Of a stretch of 64,000 nt of DNA, positions 41,467 to 50,585 are shown piece after piece. Under the pieces are notes generated by a model. It was given only the letters and a program-made list of their open reading frames with translations, was not told the DNA's origin and ran no database searches. Origin of the DNA: Streptomyces sp. NRRL F-2664 (lineage in GTDB: Bacteria; Actinomycetota; Actinomycetes; Streptomycetales; Streptomycetaceae); assembly GCF_000719345.1 (NCBI RefSeq), contig NZ_JOFX01000022.1:44218-108217 (forward strand), written 5' to 3'. The translations under genes and the position numbers were made by a program. The number at the start of each line of letters is the position of its first letter. Position 1 is the stretch's first letter.

Positions 41467-42786
41467 ATGGCTCGCGCAGTCCTGCCGGAGGATTCCGTCG
41501 AGGAAGTCTCCGAATTGATCGACGACATGATCTCTCTTCTCTTCGAGTCCTTACCCCGGCGGGACCAGCGAAACTGGGCCCGCGTTTATCTGAACGGCCT
41601 CGTGCGGACCAACGGGAAGAAAACAATCCGTAACATCGCCGGAACCGGAGCGAGTTCCGTCGAGCAGAGCCTGCAGCAGTTCATCAGCAAGTCCCCCTGG
41701 GACTGGACGCCCGTACGTCGCTCCCTCGCCCAGCACCTCGAACGCACCGCGCAGCGCCCCCTGGCCTGGGTGCTCCAGCCCATGGTCATCGAGAAGGCGG
41801 GGGACCGCTCGGTCGGCGTCGGCCGGCAGTTCGTCCCCCAGCTCGGCCGCACCGCCAACTGCCAGCAGGCGAGCGGGATCTGGCTCGCCTCCAGCGAAGC
41901 CAGCTTCCCCGTCGAATGGACCCTCACCCTGCCCGGACCCTGGACCAGCGAACTCATGCGCCGCCGACGGGCCGGCATCCCGGACACGGCCCGCTCCCTC
42001 ACCCCCGCCCAGGACGCCGTCCACGCCGTCCAGCGGATGGCCGCCACCTGGCAACTGCAGCGCCGACCCGTCGTGATGGAGGTCGCCAACGGCGACCTGC
42101 CGCAGAGCATCGACTCCTTCGCCCTCCAGGACATCCCCTTCGTCTTCAAGGTCGACGGCTCGCTGCCCGTCTCCTTCGGCGGTGCGGGCCGGCACAAGCC
42201 CGGCCCGCACACCGCCCCCGCCCGCGAACTCATCGACTCCCTGCGCTCCCAGCGCCGCGTCGTCGAATGGACCCGGCACGGCCGGGCCGAAGGAGCGGTG
42301 ACCCTGCTGACCTCGGCTCCCATCGTCGCCACCCCCTGCGAGGACCGCCCGGCCACCGCCGCGCCCACCCCGCTGCTGCTCGTCGGCGCCTGGACCGAAG
42401 CGGCCCTGCTGCCCTCCGAGTTCTGGATCACCAACATCGGCGACCGGCCGCTCGCCCAGCTCTTCCTGCTCGCCAAACTCACCGACCGGGTCTCCCTGGA
42501 CTTCACCGAGACCTGCGAACCCGTCGGCATCCGCGACTTCGAAGGCCGCTCCTTCCGCGGCTGGCACCACCACGCCACCCTGGCGAGCGTCGCGCACGCC
42601 GCGAAGCTCCTCGGCTCCCGCCCGCACGCCCGCGACCGCCACCCCGGCCCCGCGCGCCCCCCCCCCCTCCCCCGCCCGGCCGCCCTCGGACCCCGGCCCG
42701 CCGCAGCCCGCCCGGCCACCCCGGCCGTGCTGCCGCCCCACCCGCACGTGCCCGGACCGACTCCCCGCCGCGAATACATCCGCTGA
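41467..42786 (+). CDS. Domesticated IS701-type transposase-like protein with TTA codon
   Basis: A 439-residue protein of the IS701/IS4-group transposase fold (~25-370) with a Pro/Arg/His-rich tail. Two of the three catalytic acidic positions are changed: the usual DDTG is 'EKAG' (109-112), and the second Asp region reads 'VMEVANGD'. The third, 'DFEGRSFRGWHHH', is kept. No flanking terminal inverted repeats were found. It is therefore probably a non-transposing DNA-binding relative of the kind found beside Streptomyces regulatory and metabolite clusters. Codon 29 (41551-41553) is TTA, so expression should need bldA. The stop overlaps the xdhC start. Confidence 0.8.
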   Translation: MARAVLPEDSVEEVSELIDDMISLLFESLPRRDQRNWARVYLNGLVRTNGKKTIRNIAGTGASSVEQSLQQFISKSPWDWTPVRRSLAQHLERTAQRPLAWVLQPMVIEKAGDRSVGVGRQFVPQLGRTANCQQASGIWLASSEASFPVEWTLTLPGPWTSELMRRRRAGIPDTARSLTPAQDAVHAVQRMAATWQLQRRPVVMEVANGDLPQSIDSFALQDIPFVFKVDGSLPVSFGGAGRHKPGPHTAPARELIDSLRSQRRVVEWTRHGRAEGAVTLLTSAPIVATPCEDRPATAAPTPLLLVGAWTEAALLPSEFWITNIGDRPLAQLFLLAKLTDRVSLDFTETCEPVGIRDFEGRSFRGWHHHATLASVAHAAKLLGSRPHARDRHPGPARPPPLPRPAALGPRPAAARPATPAVLPPHPHVPGPTPRREYIR

Positions 42787-43958
42787 TGCTCGACATCGCC
42801 GACGAGCTCCGCGCGTGGTGCGCCGGACGCCGCGACTTCGCGCTGGCCACCGTGGTCGCCGTCACCGGCAGCGCCCCCCGCGGCCCCGGCGCCTCACTCG
42901 CCGTCGACGAGCGGGGCACCGCGCTCGGCTCCCTCTCCGGGGGCTGCGTGGAATCCGCCGCCCACGCCCTGTGCCTGGAGGCGATCTCCTCCGGCCGGGG
43001 CGGCCTGCACCGCTTCGGATACAGCGACGACGACGCCTTCGCCGTCGGCCTGACCTGCGGCGGTGTCCTCGACGTCCTCATCACCCCGGTGCGCGGCGGC
43101 GACCCGGTCCGCCCCGTCCTCGGCTCCGTCCTCGACGCCGCCGCCGCCGGGACCCGGGCCGCGCTCGCCCGCGTCGTCTCCGGCCCGCCGCGCCAGCTCG
43201 GCCGGGCCCTTGCCGTGCACGCCGACGGCTCCCACCAGGGCGGGCTCGCCGGCGGCCCCGACCTCGACCGGGCCGCCGCCGGACGGGCCCGCGCCCTGCT
43301 CCTGGCCGGACGCACCGGCACCACCGAGCTCGCCGCCGCCGACGGGCTCTGCGGAGAGCCCCTGACCCTCCTCGTCGAGTCCGCCGCCGCACCGCCCCGG
43401 CTGATCGTCTACGGTGCCATCGACTTCGCCGCCGCCCTGGCCCGGATCGGCGCCTTCCTGGGCCACCGCGTCACCGTGTGCGACGCCCGGCCCGTCTTCG
43501 CCACCCCGGCCCGCTTCCCCGACGCCGACGAGGTCGTCGTGGACTGGCCCCACCGGCACCTGGCCGCCCAGTGGGACGCGGGCAGGCTGGACACGCGTAC
43601 CGCCGTCTGCGTCCTCACCCACGACGCCAAGTTCGACGTACCGCTCCTGGAGCTGGCCCTCCGGCTGCCGCTGGGCTATGTGGGCGCCATGGGCTCCCGG
43701 CGCACCCACGCCGAACGGGACAGACGCCTGCGCGCGGAAGGGGTGGCGGACTCCGCCCTGGCCCGGCTGCGCTCACCCATCGGCCTCGACCTGGGTGGCG
43801 CCACCCCCGAGGAGACCGCCCTGGCCATCGCCGCTGAGTTCACCGCCGTCCGGCACGGCGGATCGGCGCTCCCGCTCACCGGCGGCGGCGCCCCCATCCA
43901 CCGCAGACCGGCGCCCGCTCCGGGCCGTACGGCCGCCCTCAGCCGGCTCCGCCCCTGA
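42786..43958 (+). CDS. XdhC-family molybdenum cofactor maturation protein
   Basis: A 390-residue protein. The N-terminal XdhC/CoxI domain has 'VVAVTGSAPRGPGASLAV' and 'GSLSGGCVES', with 'GLTCGG' following; the C-terminal Rossmann domain has 'GYVGAMGSRRTHAERD'. XdhC binds, sulfurates and inserts Mo cofactor into xanthine-dehydrogenase-type enzymes, so it very likely serves the hydroxylase encoded at 33638-37397. The ATG shares a base with the previous stop (TGATG). Its 3' end overlaps the converging cupin gene by 20 bases. Confidence 0.92.
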   Translation: MLDIADELRAWCAGRRDFALATVVAVTGSAPRGPGASLAVDERGTALGSLSGGCVESAAHALCLEAISSGRGGLHRFGYSDDDAFAVGLTCGGVLDVLITPVRGGDPVRPVLGSVLDAAAAGTRAALARVVSGPPRQLGRALAVHADGSHQGGLAGGPDLDRAAAGRARALLLAGRTGTTELAAADGLCGEPLTLLVESAAAPPRLIVYGAIDFAAALARIGAFLGHRVTVCDARPVFATPARFPDADEVVVDWPHRHLAAQWDAGRLDTRTAVCVLTHDAKFDVPLLELALRLPLGYVGAMGSRRTHAERDRRLRAEGVADSALARLRSPIGLDLGGATPEETALAIAAEFTAVRHGGSALPLTGGGAPIHRRPAPAPGRTAALSRLRP

Positions 43959-44304
43959 CGTGCTCCACGACGCGGTGGAATTCGGCGGTCGGGGAGAAGT
44001 CGACGTACTCCGTGTCGGCGAGCGCCACGGGCACGTGCCCCGGACCCCAGTAGAAGGCCTGCCCCGCCTCGTACACCTGCTCCCCCTCCCCGGTCCGCAT
44101 CAGCAGCCGGCCCTTGAGGAGATAGCCCCAGTGCGGGCACGGGCACATGTCCCCGGGCAGCCCCTTGAGCGCCTCCGTGAAGTCGGTGCCCTGCGGGAGC
44201 CGGAAGAAGCCGACGCTGAGGTCGCCGCCGATCTCCTGCACCCGCACCTCCAGCCCGTCACCCGCCACCGCGACGGGTGCCTCGTCGCGCGTCGTCGCCG
44301 CCAT
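43939..44304 (-). CDS. Cupin-domain protein
   Basis: A 121-residue single-domain cupin. Motif 1 is represented by 'CPCPHWGYLLKGRL' and motif 2 by 'AFYWGPGHVPVAL', giving His residues for one metal ion. The function cannot be told; members range from dioxygenases to sensors. GGTGGAGGAG precedes the ATG at 44304 on this strand, whereas the open frame upstream has no site. It converges on xdhC with a 20-base tail overlap, so the two transcripts are partly antisense. Confidence 0.88.
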   Translation of the reverse strand: MAATTRDEAPVAVAGDGLEVRVQEIGGDLSVGFFRLPQGTDFTEALKGLPGDMCPCPHWGYLLKGRLLMRTGEGEQVYEAGQAFYWGPGHVPVALADTEYVDFSPTAEFHRVVEHVRGGAG

Positions 44305-44434
44305 GGCTCCTCCACCCTGCTCGGCCCGGACACGCCGGGGCCCGTCCGTACCCTTCCACTGTGGCCCCGGCCGGTGCATCCTGCCCGTGCGGGGGCAACG
44401 GCCCGCCGCACCCCGCGGGACTTCGGTCCCGTAG

Positions 44435-46015
<1,581 letters not shown>

Positions 46016-46057
46016 TCCCCGGCGCGGCCGGAACCAGTCCCGGCCCGCACGCGCGTC

Positions 46058-46114
46058 CCCGTGGCCCCCGGGCCCCGTCCACCACCACGGACGGGACCCC
46101 CAGGGGGCCACGGG
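46058..46114. terminator. Strong bipartite terminator between guaB1 and the histidine kinase gene
   Basis: Outer arms CCCGTGGCCCCC (46058-46069) and GGGGGCCACGGG (46103-46114) pair perfectly over 12 bases. Inner arms CCCGTCC (46074-46080) and GGACGGG (46089-46095) pair over seven. The genes on either side converge here. Confidence 0.85.
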
Positions 46115-46117
46115 CGT

Positions 46118-47356
46118 TCACGGCCCGGCCGGCGGCACCGGTCCCGCCGGGGAACTGTGCACGCCCGCACGGTACTTGGGGATCCGCACGGTCACCTTCA
46201 TGCCGACACCGATCCCCGTCTCCATCACCGGACCGTACGCGTCCCCGTACACCTGCCGGATCCGCTCGTCGACGTTCGGCAGCCCCACCCCCGACGCGGA
46301 GACCCCGCCCTCACCGGCCAGGATCCGCCGCAGCAGCGCCGGATCCATCCCGACCCCGTTGTCCTCCACGGTGATCACCGCGTCGGGGCCCGCGTCCTGC
46401 GCCGTGATCGTGATCCGGCACTCCCGGGTGGAGTCCTCCAGCCCGTGCTTCACCGCGTTCTCCACCAGCGGCTGCAGACACAAAAACGGCAGCGCCACCG
46501 GCAGCACCTCCGGCGCCACCTGCAACGTCACCTTCAACCGGTCACCGAACCGGGCCCCCGCCAGCGCCAGGTACTGCTGGATGGACCGCAACTCCTCCGC
46601 CAGCGTCGTGAAGTCCCCGTGCCGCCGGAAGGAGTACCGCGTGAAGTCCGCGAACTCCAGCAGTAGTTCACGCGCCCGCTCCGGATCCGTCCGCACGAAC
46701 GAGGCGATCGCCGCGAGCGAGTTGAAGATGAAGTGCGGGGAGATCTGCGCCCGCAGCGCCTTGATCTCCGCCTCCATCAGCCGCGTCCTCGAACGGTCCA
46801 GCTCCGACAGCTCCAGCTGCACCGACACCCACCGCGCCACCTCCGTCGCCGCCCGCACCAGCACCGCCGACTCCCGCGACCCGTACGCCACCAGCGCGCC
46901 CAGCACCCCGTCCTCCCCGGTCAGCGGCGCGAACACGGCCCACTTCAGCGGACAGTCCGGCCGCTGGCACTCCGTCCGCACGCTCTGGCTGCGCTCCGAC
47001 TCCAGCATCATCCGCACCCGGGCCATCGCCCGCCGCTCATGGTGGTCGGCGCCCGGCCCGTCCCACGCCAGCACCGCCTCCCGGTCCGTCAGGCACAGCG
47101 CCTCCGTCCCCAGCAGCGACCGCAGCCGCCGGGCCGCCTTGCGGGCCGCGTCCTGCGTCAACCCGGCCCGCAGCGGAGGAGCCGCCAACGAAGCCGTGTG
47201 CAGCGTGTGGAAGGTGGCCCGCTCCACCGGAGTCCCCAGGTCCAGACCCGCCAGGCGCTCCCCGCGGCGCGCGTGCCAGCGGCCCGCCACCCAGCCGGCA
47301 CCGAGCATCACCGCGGCCGCCGCCACCGCGAGCAGGACCTGGTACGCCCCGGTCAC
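46118..47356 (-). CDS. LytS/YpdA-type sensor histidine kinase
   Basis: A 412-residue kinase. One N-terminal membrane helix (~4-24) anchors it. A GAF-like cytoplasmic segment spans ~60-190, with Cys pair 'CQRPDCPLKWAVF'. The His_kinase (PF06580) domain carries the phospho-His in 'QISPHFIFNSLAAIASF', followed by 'LQPLVENAVKHGL' and 'VEDNGVGM'. It is the last gene of a leftward unit, overlapping the symporter by four bases (GTGA). The LytTR regulator at 49645-50466 is its obvious partner. The transported solute may be the signal. Confidence 0.9.
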   Translation of the reverse strand: MTGAYQVLLAVAAAAVMLGAGWVAGRWHARRGERLAGLDLGTPVERATFHTLHTASLAAPPLRAGLTQDAARKAARRLRSLLGTEALCLTDREAVLAWDGPGADHHERRAMARVRMMLESERSQSVRTECQRPDCPLKWAVFAPLTGEDGVLGALVAYGSRESAVLVRAATEVARWVSVQLELSELDRSRTRLMEAEIKALRAQISPHFIFNSLAAIASFVRTDPERARELLLEFADFTRYSFRRHGDFTTLAEELRSIQQYLALAGARFGDRLKVTLQVAPEVLPVALPFLCLQPLVENAVKHGLEDSTRECRITITAQDAGPDAVITVEDNGVGMDPALLRRILAGEGGVSASGVGLPNVDERIRQVYGDAYGPVMETGIGVGMKVTVRIPKYRAGVHSSPAGPVPPAGP

Positions 47357-49083
47357 CGCCGGCCCCCCGCCCGCTCCCCGGCCACGACCTCCGGCAGGTG
47401 CAGCCGCGCCAGCGTGGCCGCCGTCCCGGCCGGGATCCGGGACCGGGTCGCCAGCGACACCACCACCATCGTCAGGAACCCGAGCGGCACCGACCACACC
47501 GCCGGCCACGCCAGCACCGTGTGCGCCCACCCCGACGGCGCCAGCCCGGCCCGCGTCGCCAGCACCGCGCTCAACGCCGCCCCGCCGCCGACGACCAGAC
47601 CGGCGACCGCACCCGGCGGAGTCAACCCCCGCCACCAGATGCCCAGCACCAGCAGCGGGCAGAACGACGACGCCGACACGGCGAACGCCAGCCCCACCGC
47701 ATCCGCCACCGGCACCTCCGTCGCGGCCACGCTCCCGGCCAGCGGCACCAGGATCGCCACCAGCGCCGCCGACCGGAAACTGCGCACCCCGCGCGCCGGC
47801 AGCACGTCCTGGTGCAGCACCCCGGCCACCGCCATGGTCAGCCCCGACGCCGTCGACAGGAACGCCGCGAAAGCACCCCCCGCCAGCAGCGCCCCCAGCA
47901 ACTCGCCCAACAGCCCGCCCAGCATCCGCTCGGGCAGCACCAGCACCGCCGCGTCCGCGTCGCCCGTCAGCGCCAGCTCCGGCGCGTAGATCCGGCCCAG
48001 CGCGCCGTAGACCGGCGGCAGCAGGTAGAAGACCCCGACCAGCCCGAGCACCACCAGCGTCGTCCGACGCGCCGCCCGCCCGTGCGGACTGGTGTAGAAC
48101 CGCACCGCCACGTGCGGCAGCCCCATCGTCCCGAGGAACGTCGCCAGGATCAGCCCGTACGTGGCGTACAGCCGGTACTCCCGCAGCTCCCCGGACGGCG
48201 GCTCCGACCACGTGCCCACCCCCGCCCCCGGCTCCTCCCGGGCGTCCGGCACCGGCGTGTCCGGGGCGAACTCCAGCCGTGCGCGGGCCCGTACGACGTG
48301 CTCGCCCGGTGACAGCACCAGCGGCACCGCCACATGGCTGCGCCCGTCCACCTGCCCGGTCACCGTCACCGCGAGCGGCTCCTTCACCGACAGCCGCACG
48401 TCCTGCGCGAGCGTCACCGACGTACGCTCCCGGAAGACCGCAGGCGCGTCGAAGGTCGCCCGCGGCGCTCCGTCCCCGGCCCACGCCGCGACCAGGAAGA
48501 ACGCCGGGACCAGGAGCGCGGTCAGCTTGAGCCAGTACTGGAAGGCCTGGACGAAGGTGACGCTGCGCATCCCCCCGGAGGCCACCGCCACACTCACCGC
48601 ACAGGCGACCACCAGCCCGCCCGCCCAGTGCGGCGCCCCGGTGAGGATCTCCAGCGTCAGCCCGGCCCCCTGCAGCTGCGGCAGCAGGTACAGCCAGCCC
48701 ACCCCGACCACGAACAGCACCGCGATGCGCCGCACCCCCCGGGACTCCAGCCGCGCCTCCGCGAAGTCGGGCAGTGTGTACGCGCCCGAGCGCCGCAGCG
48801 GGGCCGCCACCAGCACCAGCAGCACCACGTACCCCGCCGTGTAGCCCACCGGGTACCACAGCATCCCCGGCCCCTGCAGCAGCACCAGCCCCGCCACTCC
48901 GAGGAACGACGCCGCCGAGAGGTACTCCCCGCTGATGGCCGCCGCGTTCAGCCGCGGCCCCACCGTGCGCGACGCCACATAGAAGTCGGACGTGGTCCTG
49001 GACATCCGCAGGCCCAGGGCGCCCAGCAGCAGCGTGACCAGGACGACGACGGCGACCGCGGTCAGCGCGTACGTCTGGTTCAC
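47353..49083 (-). CDS. Sodium:solute symporter (acetate/pyruvate-type)
   Basis: A 576-residue protein of the SSS family with ~13 membrane helices, closest in pattern to ActP/MctC-type monocarboxylate carriers: 'ASRTVGPRLNAAAISGEYLSAASFLG' region near 35-60 and 'FAAFLSTASGLTMAVAGVLHQD' late. Unusually, residues ~205-300 form a large hydrophilic insert between helices ('VTVTGQVDGRSHVAVPLVLS'), probably a small beta domain. Start is GTG 49083. The kinase overlaps its stop. The grouping with a two-component pair suggests transport-linked sensing of a small acid. Confidence 0.9.
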   Translation of the reverse strand: MNQTYALTAVAVVVLVTLLLGALGLRMSRTTSDFYVASRTVGPRLNAAAISGEYLSAASFLGVAGLVLLQGPGMLWYPVGYTAGYVVLLVLVAAPLRRSGAYTLPDFAEARLESRGVRRIAVLFVVGVGWLYLLPQLQGAGLTLEILTGAPHWAGGLVVACAVSVAVASGGMRSVTFVQAFQYWLKLTALLVPAFFLVAAWAGDGAPRATFDAPAVFRERTSVTLAQDVRLSVKEPLAVTVTGQVDGRSHVAVPLVLSPGEHVVRARARLEFAPDTPVPDAREEPGAGVGTWSEPPSGELREYRLYATYGLILATFLGTMGLPHVAVRFYTSPHGRAARRTTLVVLGLVGVFYLLPPVYGALGRIYAPELALTGDADAAVLVLPERMLGGLLGELLGALLAGGAFAAFLSTASGLTMAVAGVLHQDVLPARGVRSFRSAALVAILVPLAGSVAATEVPVADAVGLAFAVSASSFCPLLVLGIWWRGLTPPGAVAGLVVGGGAALSAVLATRAGLAPSGWAHTVLAWPAVWSVPLGFLTMVVVSLATRSRIPAGTAATLARLHLPEVVAGERAGGRR

Positions 49084-49180
49084 CGGGGCGGTCCTTCGGC
49101 CGGAGGGCGGGCTGACCGGAGTCTACGCACGCCCCCGACCGGGCGACAGGCGCGATTCGGACCGTGCGGGCCCGACGCCC

Positions 49181-49456
49181 TCACACGGCCGGGTCACGGT
49201 GGTCGGCGCAGTCGCGCAGGGCAATCTCCAGCTCCACGTACGACTCCTCCGCACGCCGGAACGCCAGCGTCAGCGCCGCCTCCGCACGCGGCGGCACCTG
49301 GTCGCGGACGCCCTCCCCGGCCTCGTACAGGATGTCCGCCCAGCGGGCGGCCGCGCTGCGCAGCAGGGCGAGCAGGGCCTCGGCCTCGGCGGGCCCCGCC
49401 GGCTGCCTCCGCGGCAGCCCGCTCAGGGTGTCGACCAGCGCCTGGACCTCCGACAT
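49181..49456 (-). CDS. Small conserved hypothetical protein
   Basis: A 91-residue, mostly helical acidic protein starting 'MSEVQALVDTLSGLPRRQPA'. There is no membrane segment, so it is not the DUF485 partner often found beside acetate symporters. GGGAGGAGCGCG precedes the ATG on this strand, a good ribosome-binding site. It lies between the response regulator and the symporter and is probably co-transcribed with them. Function unknown. Confidence 0.7.
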   Translation of the reverse strand: MSEVQALVDTLSGLPRRQPAGPAEAEALLALLRSAAARWADILYEAGEGVRDQVPPRAEAALTLAFRRAEESYVELEIALRDCADHRDPAV

Positions 49457-49644
49457 CGCGCTCCTCCCGCACCGGGAAGATCCACAATACGCAGCGGTGA
49501 CGGCGCCGGCGGGCCGTTCCCCCCGCCGGTGCGGCAGGCGGCTCCCGCGGGTCGCCGTACGTCCTGCCCGCTGCGGTGAACGGCACCCGCCCGCGCCCGA
49601 CGGTCACCGGCCGGGGCCCTGAGGCGGGCCGCGCCGACCGGTTC

Positions 49645-50466
49645 TCAGCCGGTCGCGTGCCGCATCAGCAGGTCGCGCACCTCCCGTGCGTGCCGGCGGC
49701 TCACCTGGAGTTCCGCCGTCCCCACCCGGACCGTGGTGGCGCCCGAATCCAGCTGCAGCTCGTCGATCCGGGCCAGCGCCACGAGGTGACGGCGGTGGAT
49801 CCGCACGAACCCGCGCGCCGCCCACCGCTCCTCCAGCGTGGACAGCGGGATCCGCACCAGGTGGCTGCCCTCGTCGGTGTGCAGCCGCGCGTAGTCGCCC
49901 TGCGCCTCGACGTAGGCGATGTCGGCGATGGCCACGAAGCGGGTGACCCCGCCCAGTTCGACGGCGATCTGCTCCGGGCCGCGGTCCGCCGCGGCCTGCG
50001 GGTAGGGCCGGGGCGGGGCGGTCGCGGGCGGCGGGCCGGAGGTCGCCGCGGCGGCCGCCGGGAGCTCCTCGGCCCGGCCCAGCTGGGCGCAGGCCCGCCG
50101 CACGGCCTCGGCCAGCCGCTCCGGACGCACCGGTTTGAGCACGTAGTCCACGGCCTTGAGGTCGAAGGCCTGAACGGCGAAACCCTCGTGGGCGGTGACG
50201 AACACGATCAGCGGCGGCCGCGCGAACCCGGCCAGCAGCCGGGCGATGTCCAGCCCGGTCAGACCGGCCATGTGGATGTCGAGGAACACCACGTCGATGC
50301 CGTCGGGTCCGTCCGGGCCGGACTCCAGCGCCCGCGTGACACGGCGCAGGGCCCCGGTGGCGTCCGAGGCGCCCTCCGCGCTGAGGACCCGGGGGTCCGA
50401 GCGCAGCAGGTAGAGGAGTTCCTCCAGGAGCGGCTTCTCGTCGTCGACAGCGAGCACGCGCAGCAT
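49645..50466 (-). CDS. LytTR-family response regulator
   Basis: A 273-residue regulator. The receiver (1-~125) has 'AVDDEKPLLEELLYLL', phospho-acceptor Asp63 ('VVFLDIHMAG') and Lys in 'VDYVLKPVRPE'. A Pro/Ala-rich linker (~140-165) joins it to a LytTR DNA-binding domain ('VEAQGDYARLHT', 'FVRIHRRHLVAL', 'VSRRHAREVRDLL'). It is the first gene of the leftward unit that ends in the histidine kinase, and should control the symporter. A strong hairpin lies just upstream, insulating it from the lipoprotein gene. Confidence 0.92.
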   Translation of the reverse strand: MLRVLAVDDEKPLLEELLYLLRSDPRVLSAEGASDATGALRRVTRALESGPDGPDGIDVVFLDIHMAGLTGLDIARLLAGFARPPLIVFVTAHEGFAVQAFDLKAVDYVLKPVRPERLAEAVRRACAQLGRAEELPAAAAATSGPPPATAPPRPYPQAAADRGPEQIAVELGGVTRFVAIADIAYVEAQGDYARLHTDEGSHLVRIPLSTLEERWAARGFVRIHRRHLVALARIDELQLDSGATTVRVGTAELQVSRRHAREVRDLLMRHATG

Positions 50467-50514
50467 GGCGCCGAGTCTATGGCGTGTCCGCGCGGCCCGG
50501 GGGACGGCAAAGGG

Positions 50515-50555
50515 GCGCGGCCCCTGCCCGGGGGGAGGTGGGGCAGGGGCCGCGC
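50515..50555 (-). terminator. Terminator of the repeat-lipoprotein gene
   Basis: GCGCGGCCCCTGCCC (50515-50529) and GGGCAGGGGCCGCGC (50541-50555) form a perfect 15-base stem with an 11-base loop. It lies 31 bases beyond the lipoprotein stop on the minus strand. Confidence 0.85.
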
Positions 50556-50585
50556 GACCGTGGTGGGGGGCCGGGGTGGGGCGGG

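Noticed and set aside
42640..42780. Pro/Arg-rich run at the end of the transposase-like gene as a possible separate gene
   Set aside because: It is in frame with the preceding domain, has no start signal and looks like a disordered tail.
41395..42800. Intact insertion sequence around the IS701-type gene
   Set aside because: No terminal inverted repeats or target duplication seen, catalytic residues are altered, and the gene overlaps xdhC.
47357..48859. Apparent long N-terminal extension of the LytS-type kinase
   Set aside because: It is antiparallel in frame to the symporter coding sequence and Gly/Ala/Arg-rich; the kinase starts with a membrane helix at the GTG overlapping the symporter stop.
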